DNA from: Paenibacillus eucommiae
GTDB lineage: Bacteria > Bacillota > Bacilli > Paenibacillales > NBRC-103111
Assembly (NCBI RefSeq): GCF_017874215.1
Contig: NZ_JAGGLB010000011.1
Span: 1-64,000 of the forward strand
DNA: 64,000 nucleotides
Direction of reading: 5' to 3'
This document shows, piece after piece, positions 59,887 through 64,000 of this stretch (its first letter is position 1; every line of letters begins with the position of its first letter). The notes beneath the pieces are model-generated. The model ran no database searches. It was not told where the DNA came from and saw nothing but the letters and a program-made list of their open reading frames with translations. The translations under genes were made by a program, and so were the position numbers.

Positions 59887-61171
59887 GCTTAAGTTTTATC
59901 TAAAAAAATATAAGATAATGATATTAATCCTTTACCTTCAAACCACTTTATTTTTAATTATTTTAGGGACATTCATTGCTTTTATTGAAGAACTTAACTA
60001 TGAAAGCAAAAATCTTCAGCAAATATATGAAGGAAAAGCTATATATCAACTTATTGACCGTTATTATGATGGTGATGAATACCAAAAGTTTACTAGCCGC
60101 CCTGATTATTTAAATAGCTTAAAAAATTTTTATAAAGAACTCCATACATCAAATGATTTTCAGTTCCTTTCTATGTTTGATCATCATATTTTAATAAAAG
60201 ATGAAGGAATTCCTTTGGAAATGATTGAAGGGTATGAGAACGGCAGGGAAAAATACCAACAAGAAATCAATGATAAGTTATATACAGCTGTTAAATCTTT
60301 TCAAATGAATGCGCAAGCTCTTGATTTTTTCGGGCTGGATGTGTCGGAAGGAGAAATCTGGGACGAACAAGATTTTAGTGATACTCAAAAAATAATGCCT
60401 GTCTTGTTAGGTAATTCATATCGGGATGTGTATAAGATTGGTGATGAATTAACTATCAATTATTATCAAAAAACCATCCCTATAAAAATCATTGGATTTT
60501 TAGAGCCTAATAGCAATGTTTATTTTAAAAATGATACACAGTTTTTTTTAGACAGATATATACTCCTTCCCTATATAGATTATGAAAAGCAGCCGACATC
60601 AGATATTGATGAGAAATTTGAACAAATTAGCTATTTTGCCATGATTAATGGGTATGTTGTAACTGAGAATAACCCTTCCTCTACTCAAAACATGATGCAA
60701 AGGATTGAAGCAATTGCCCAAAAGGCCTCTTTTGAGTACTCATTTATTGGACTGAATCCTCATTTCCAACAGTATAGAGGTCTGATGACAGTTTTACAAG
60801 AAGATAAGATGTTAGTACAATCTATATTCGTTTCTTTTTTTATTTTAAACTTAATCATGATAAATATAATTTTATTGTTGCAACAAAATAGACGATTATC
60901 GTTTTTTGCTACACATTTCATAAATGGAGCAACTAAATGGCATCTTGTGAGAATGCAATGGAGAGAAATTAGTATTATATGGCTCGCAGCATTTTCAACT
61001 AATTTTATTATATTAAACCAAATACTAAAAATTGGAGATTATAAAACACAGTTTTATTTACTAATCCTTGTTATCGTTATGAGCATTATCGCTTGTCTAT
61101 TGCCTACATGTAAATTAATATTCAATCCTATTGTAAATTTCTTGCATAACGAAGATGAAGGGGGAAAATAA
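59873..61171 (+). CDS. ABC exporter permease 2 (FtsX-like fold)
   Basis: A 432-residue membrane protein: N-terminal span (about 14-38), a large extracytoplasmic region (about 40-310) and three C-terminal spans with the FtsX-type cytoplasmic turn (HFINGATKWHLVRMQWRE). GTG start inside the end of permease 1; translation is coupled. AT rich like its neighbours. Together with permease 1 it would form a heterodimeric pore or mechanotransmitter driven by the ATPase that follows 5 bp later. Confidence 0.8.
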   Translation: MILNELKFYLKKYKIMILILYLQTTLFLIILGTFIAFIEELNYESKNLQQIYEGKAIYQLIDRYYDGDEYQKFTSRPDYLNSLKNFYKELHTSNDFQFLSMFDHHILIKDEGIPLEMIEGYENGREKYQQEINDKLYTAVKSFQMNAQALDFFGLDVSEGEIWDEQDFSDTQKIMPVLLGNSYRDVYKIGDELTINYYQKTIPIKIIGFLEPNSNVYFKNDTQFFLDRYILLPYIDYEKQPTSDIDEKFEQISYFAMINGYVVTENNPSSTQNMMQRIEAIAQKASFEYSFIGLNPHFQQYRGLMTVLQEDKMLVQSIFVSFFILNLIMINIILLLQQNRRLSFFATHFINGATKWHLVRMQWREISIIWLAAFSTNFIILNQILKIGDYKTQFYLLILVIVMSIIACLLPTCKLIFNPIVNFLHNEDEGGK

Positions 61172-61176
61172 ATAGT

Positions 61177-61896
61177 ATGTTGCTCGAACTCTCTGGAATC
61201 ACAAAACGTTTTAAAAATGGAACTAAATATCAGGAAATCTTAGAAAATTTAGATCTTAGAATATATGAGGGAGATTCAATCGCCATTAAGGGCAAAAGCG
61301 GTTGCGGAAAATCTACTTTACTTAATATCTTAGGAGGATTGCTTCCTTTCGATGAGGGAGAAATGCTATTTAAAAGTAGAAATATTTCAACACTGACTGT
61401 AAACGAACAAGCAGAATATCGCAGAAAAAATGTTGGTTTTGTTACTCAAAATTTTCATTTGCTAGACGATAGAAATGTATACGATAATATTGCACTTCCA
61501 TTGCAGTATCTTAGGCTACCCAAAAAGCTGGTAAAAAGCATGGTGGAAAGTGTATTGTATGATTTAGAAATCGAACATATTATGAAAAGACATATTTCTA
61601 CCTTGTCAGGCGGAGAGCGCCAGCGCGTTGCGATTGCACGGGCAATTGTCAAAAAACCTGCTATACTTCTAGCAGATGAACCCACTGGCTCATTGGACGA
61701 GGAAACTGAGGAATTCATCTTAAAAATTTTTGACAAACTACATCAAAAGGGCATGACCTTTGTAATTGTTACTCATGATGATACTGTATCAAGCCATTGT
61801 CAGCATATTTATGAACTACATCATAAAAAACTGAGACTTTTTAGAGGGGTTGCCTCTGAAATAAACAGTTTGAAAGACGAGCCGCTAGTGCTGTAG
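61177..61896 (+). CDS. ABC exporter ATPase (LolD/MacB type)
   Basis: A 239-residue ATP-binding subunit. Walker A GKSGCGKST (about 38-46), Q loop in FVTQNFHLLDDRNVYDNI, signature LSGGERQRVAIARA, Walker B AILLADEPTGSLD and switch His in VTHDD. The GSLDEETE block is typical of LolD/MacB/BceA-type ATPases that power peptide or lipoprotein export and peptide resistance. Third gene of the AT-rich operon. Confidence 0.93.
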   Translation: MLLELSGITKRFKNGTKYQEILENLDLRIYEGDSIAIKGKSGCGKSTLLNILGGLLPFDEGEMLFKSRNISTLTVNEQAEYRRKNVGFVTQNFHLLDDRNVYDNIALPLQYLRLPKKLVKSMVESVLYDLEIEHIMKRHISTLSGGERQRVAIARAIVKKPAILLADEPTGSLDEETEEFILKIFDKLHQKGMTFVIVTHDDTVSSHCQHIYELHHKKLRLFRGVASEINSLKDEPLVL

Positions 61897-62184
61897 TAAA
61901 GGGATACCTTATTGTTAAAGGTGTAAAGGAACCGTTATGTTCGTATTTCCACCATGTTTCATCCACACTTGGACCATCCTTCTCTGGGTGGTTTTTTTCT
62001 GTTCAAGCTTTCTGTTTCGAATGTCTATCACTACATCAGCACTTACTTTCTAAAGAAAAATATTGACAAAGTATTTATCAAGCTATATCTTATACTTTAT
62101 AAACAAATATGTTTAATAAGTATCCGGATGCGATGTATACATACCTGTTTATTAGATAACGAACAACCCAGGGAGGAATTTAAT

Positions 62185-63549
62185 TTGTTTGATCTTTTAA
62201 AAGCTGAAATTAACGGATATCTCCTATTACCAGAGGATAAAGAGTACAACGATAGAAGGAAGGTTTGGAATACCTTCATCGACAAATACCCGGCAGCAAT
62301 CTTGGTTTGCAAGACCACTTCCGATGTTGCCGCAGCCGTTCGATTTGCCAAAGATAAAGGGATCCCGGTTTCGGTTCGCGGCGGCGGTCATCATGTGGCT
62401 GGGACAGGAGTCTGCGATCAAGGTATCATGATAGACTTATCCGATATGCGCAAGGTCTCTGTCGATACCGAGCATCGCATAGCTATTGTTGAACCAGGTG
62501 CAACTCTAGGTGATGTCGATGCGGAGACGCAAAAATACGGTTTGGCGACTCCTACAGGAACCGTTTCAGAAACAGGTGTCGCGGGGCTCGCTTTATGCGG
62601 TGGGCTCGGTTATCTAAGAGGCAAATATGGCATAACTAGCGATAATATTGCAGCTGTGCGAATCGTTACTGCTGACGGAGCGGAGATTCAAGCCAACGAG
62701 CAGGAGAATCCCGATCTTTATTGGGCTATTCGTGGCGGCGGGGGCAATTTCGGAGTTATCACTTCCTTCGAATTCAAGCTTTACCCTCTCGGACCTGAGG
62801 TTCTTGCGGTCGATGTGATGTATGATTATAAGGACGCGAAACAGATTTTGCAAAAAGCGCAGGCTTTTTTGCGGTATGCACCTGACGAAGTATCCTTTAA
62901 TATGATGGCCGTCCAACTACCTGCCACTCCGGGCTTGCCTGAGAACTTGCATAACAAACGAGTAATCATTATAGCCGGATTATATGCAGGTGATAAGGCG
63001 GATGGAGAAAAGGCTGTTCAACCATTACGCGAGTTAGCTAGTCCGATCGTGGATCAAACGGGCATCGTCCTTTTTAAGGAGTTACAGAGAAAGTTCGACT
63101 TGATGGCTCCGAAAGATGTTCCCGTTTATGGAACGTCACTCTTTGTTAAAGAATTAACTGATGATACGATTGATACTCTGCTAAGTAAACTTGAGCAAAT
63201 TCCACGACCATCTGTATTGGTTCAATTCTGGGCGTGTCACGGCCAAATGAATCGTGTGCCTTCCGACGCATCGGCATTTGCCGTTCGGGATGCTTCTTTC
63301 CTTCTCTTGTTCGATGTCGATTTTCCTCTGGAAGAAGCTCAGCTGTGCAAGGATTGGATCGAATCCGTATATCAGACGATGCTGCCATATTCGCTTCGCA
63401 AGTCATCTTATTTAAATACCGTTCGCGCTGATACCCAAATAACGAAAGATTCTTATGCGGACAATTTCAAGAGACTAATAGAAATAAAAAAGAAATACGA
63501 CCCTACAAACTTTTTCCGTCATAACCATAATATTGACCCGCAAGTTTAG
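62185..63549 (+). CDS. FAD-linked oxidoreductase, berberine-bridge-enzyme type
   Basis: About 454 residues from a TTG at 62185 with GGAGG eight bases upstream; the frame extends further up but without a site, and 454 residues is the family's usual size. The FAD-binding PCMH domain shows VSVRGGGHHVAGTG with the His that bonds covalently to FAD, then GLALCGGLGYLRGKYGIT. The second covalent Cys of bicovalent members is replaced (TSDN for TCDN). The BBE C-terminal tail is present (YDPTNFFRHNHNI). It oxidises alcohols or sugars with oxygen; the substrate is unknown. A terminator follows. Confidence 0.9.
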   Translation: MFDLLKAEINGYLLLPEDKEYNDRRKVWNTFIDKYPAAILVCKTTSDVAAAVRFAKDKGIPVSVRGGGHHVAGTGVCDQGIMIDLSDMRKVSVDTEHRIAIVEPGATLGDVDAETQKYGLATPTGTVSETGVAGLALCGGLGYLRGKYGITSDNIAAVRIVTADGAEIQANEQENPDLYWAIRGGGGNFGVITSFEFKLYPLGPEVLAVDVMYDYKDAKQILQKAQAFLRYAPDEVSFNMMAVQLPATPGLPENLHNKRVIIIAGLYAGDKADGEKAVQPLRELASPIVDQTGIVLFKELQRKFDLMAPKDVPVYGTSLFVKELTDDTIDTLLSKLEQIPRPSVLVQFWACHGQMNRVPSDASAFAVRDASFLLLFDVDFPLEEAQLCKDWIESVYQTMLPYSLRKSSYLNTVRADTQITKDSYADNFKRLIEIKKKYDPTNFFRHNHNIDPQV

Positions 63550-63557
63550 TATAGTCT

Positions 63558-63600
63558 AAAAAAACATTCCACCTTGTCTTTTGAGGCGGAGTGTTTTTTT
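63558..63600. terminator. Terminator between the FAD oxidoreductase and TetR genes
   Basis: AAAAAAACATTCCACCT pairs with AGGCGGAGTGTTTTTTT with two mismatches, with T-tracts in both directions. It serves the two convergent genes. Confidence 0.88.
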
Positions 63601-63660
63601 AACTTAGTAATTTGTTAATTTTAAAGAAAAAAACCACGATTTACGTGACCTCCAATGGGC

Positions 63661-64000
63661 TTAGTCTAACAAAGTAAGTGTTACCCTTACAGAATTATCT
63701 ACAAATGACCGTTCCGGGCAAGATTTCATCATTACGGTAATTCCAATTAACGAAACAACTAGTGTCTGTGCCAATGCTTTGGCGTTCAGGCTGGCTTCAA
63801 GCTCACCGGTTCGTATCCCCCTCTCAATCGTTTCTTGGAACGTTGCCGAAAGATACATTTGATGCTCCCTTGTGAGGATTTCGAATTTTGCATCATGAGG
63901 CGCCAGCTCCACCATCGTATTGATGCAAAAACATCCCTTGTTAAGATTTTCTTTATAGGCTTCCGCCACCAGTCCCTCAAAAAAAATACGAAATGCTTCT
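63661..64000 (-). CDS. TetR-family regulator, partial (N-terminus off window)
   Basis: The C-terminal ligand domain of a TetR regulator. The frame stays open to the window edge (EAFRIFFEGLVAEAYKENLN), so the helix-turn-helix lies beyond 64000. The part NKGCFCINTMVELAPHD and the later LVVSLIGITVMMKS match TetR proteins of the AcrR/YxaF-like type with a Cys-rich pocket. Convergent with the FAD oxidoreductase, which it may or may not control. Confidence 0.8.
   Translation of the reverse strand, partial: EAFRIFFEGLVAEAYKENLNKGCFCINTMVELAPHDAKFEILTREHQMYLSATFQETIERGIRTGELEASLNAKALAQTLVVSLIGITVMMKSCPERSFVDNSVRVTLTLLD

Noticed and set aside
61954..62184. N-terminal extension of the FAD oxidoreductase
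   Set aside because: No ribosome site for the upstream starts, composition differs from the enzyme, and the TTG at 62185 gives the family's normal length.
1..64000. Insertion sequences, tRNA or rRNA genes, prophage
   Set aside because: I looked for transposase motifs, cloverleaf-type sequences and phage structural genes and saw none I could support.

Overview
The window looks like chromosomal DNA of a spore-forming, plant-polysaccharide-using Firmicute, most likely Paenibacillus or a close relative. The signs are a gerA-type germination operon, S-layer-anchored (SLH) surface glycosidases, Lpl/Yte-type sugar ABC transporters with YesM/YesN-type regulators, a T-box leader, strong AGGAGG ribosome sites, and frequent TTG/GTG starts. 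The genus call is inference from gene content; no rRNA or other marker gene is present.

Layout. (1) 0.3-35.8 kb is a carbohydrate region. It holds an oligosaccharide ABC importer (binding lipoprotein plus two permeases) with a divergent membrane-bound AraC regulator, a nitrilase and a GH38 alpha-mannosidase, and a giant SLH-DUF4838 surface protein opposite a GntR/solute-binding-protein fusion regulator. It continues with a Tat-exported beta-helix protein, a small XRE regulator/unknown-protein pair sharing an operator, and a T-box-controlled methyltransferase. It ends with a YesM/YesN two-component system followed by a second binding lipoprotein, a glycosidase carrying both cohesin and dockerin, and a second SLH-DUF4838 protein. 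(2) 36-41.8 kb carries small regulatory and resistance-type units: ArsR plus SDR, DHA2 exporter plus TetR, an AraC/GyrI-like regulator and an APH-fold kinase. (3) 41.9-45.6 kb is a gerAB-gerAA-gerAC germination receptor operon. (4) 46.4-57.0 kb, minus strand, is an OmpR-type two-component pair followed closely by five tightly packed genes: SWIM zinc finger, HEAT-repeat protein, MoxR AAA+ ATPase, DUF5682 (TraB/TIKI-like motifs) and VWA protein. This is the most intriguing system here: a predicted MoxR-VWA machine of unknown function, possibly a stress or conflict system. (5) 57.1-64 kb has a DUF418 membrane protein, an AT-rich three-gene ABC exporter, a berberine-bridge-type FAD oxidoreductase and a TetR gene cut by the window edge.

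The intergenic DNA is unusually structured. A ~25-bp palindrome family occurs as ten full copies and one partial copy, including two four-copy composite blocks 23 kb apart. A ~150-200 bp element that is itself a long inverted repeat occurs three times. A 24-bp CTAACGGACAT family has five copies within 600 bp, and there are a perfect 20-bp-arm hairpin and an 11-bp tandem array. These elements cluster behind gene 3' ends.

How the parts fit: the carbohydrate genes look like a system that binds a complex glycan at the cell wall through SLH anchors, cuts it with surface and cytoplasmic glycosidases, and imports the products through the Lpl-type transporter, with several dedicated sensors. The second binding protein has no permeases of its own and may share those at 0.3-2.1 kb. 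All calls come from reading the sequence; no database search was run.
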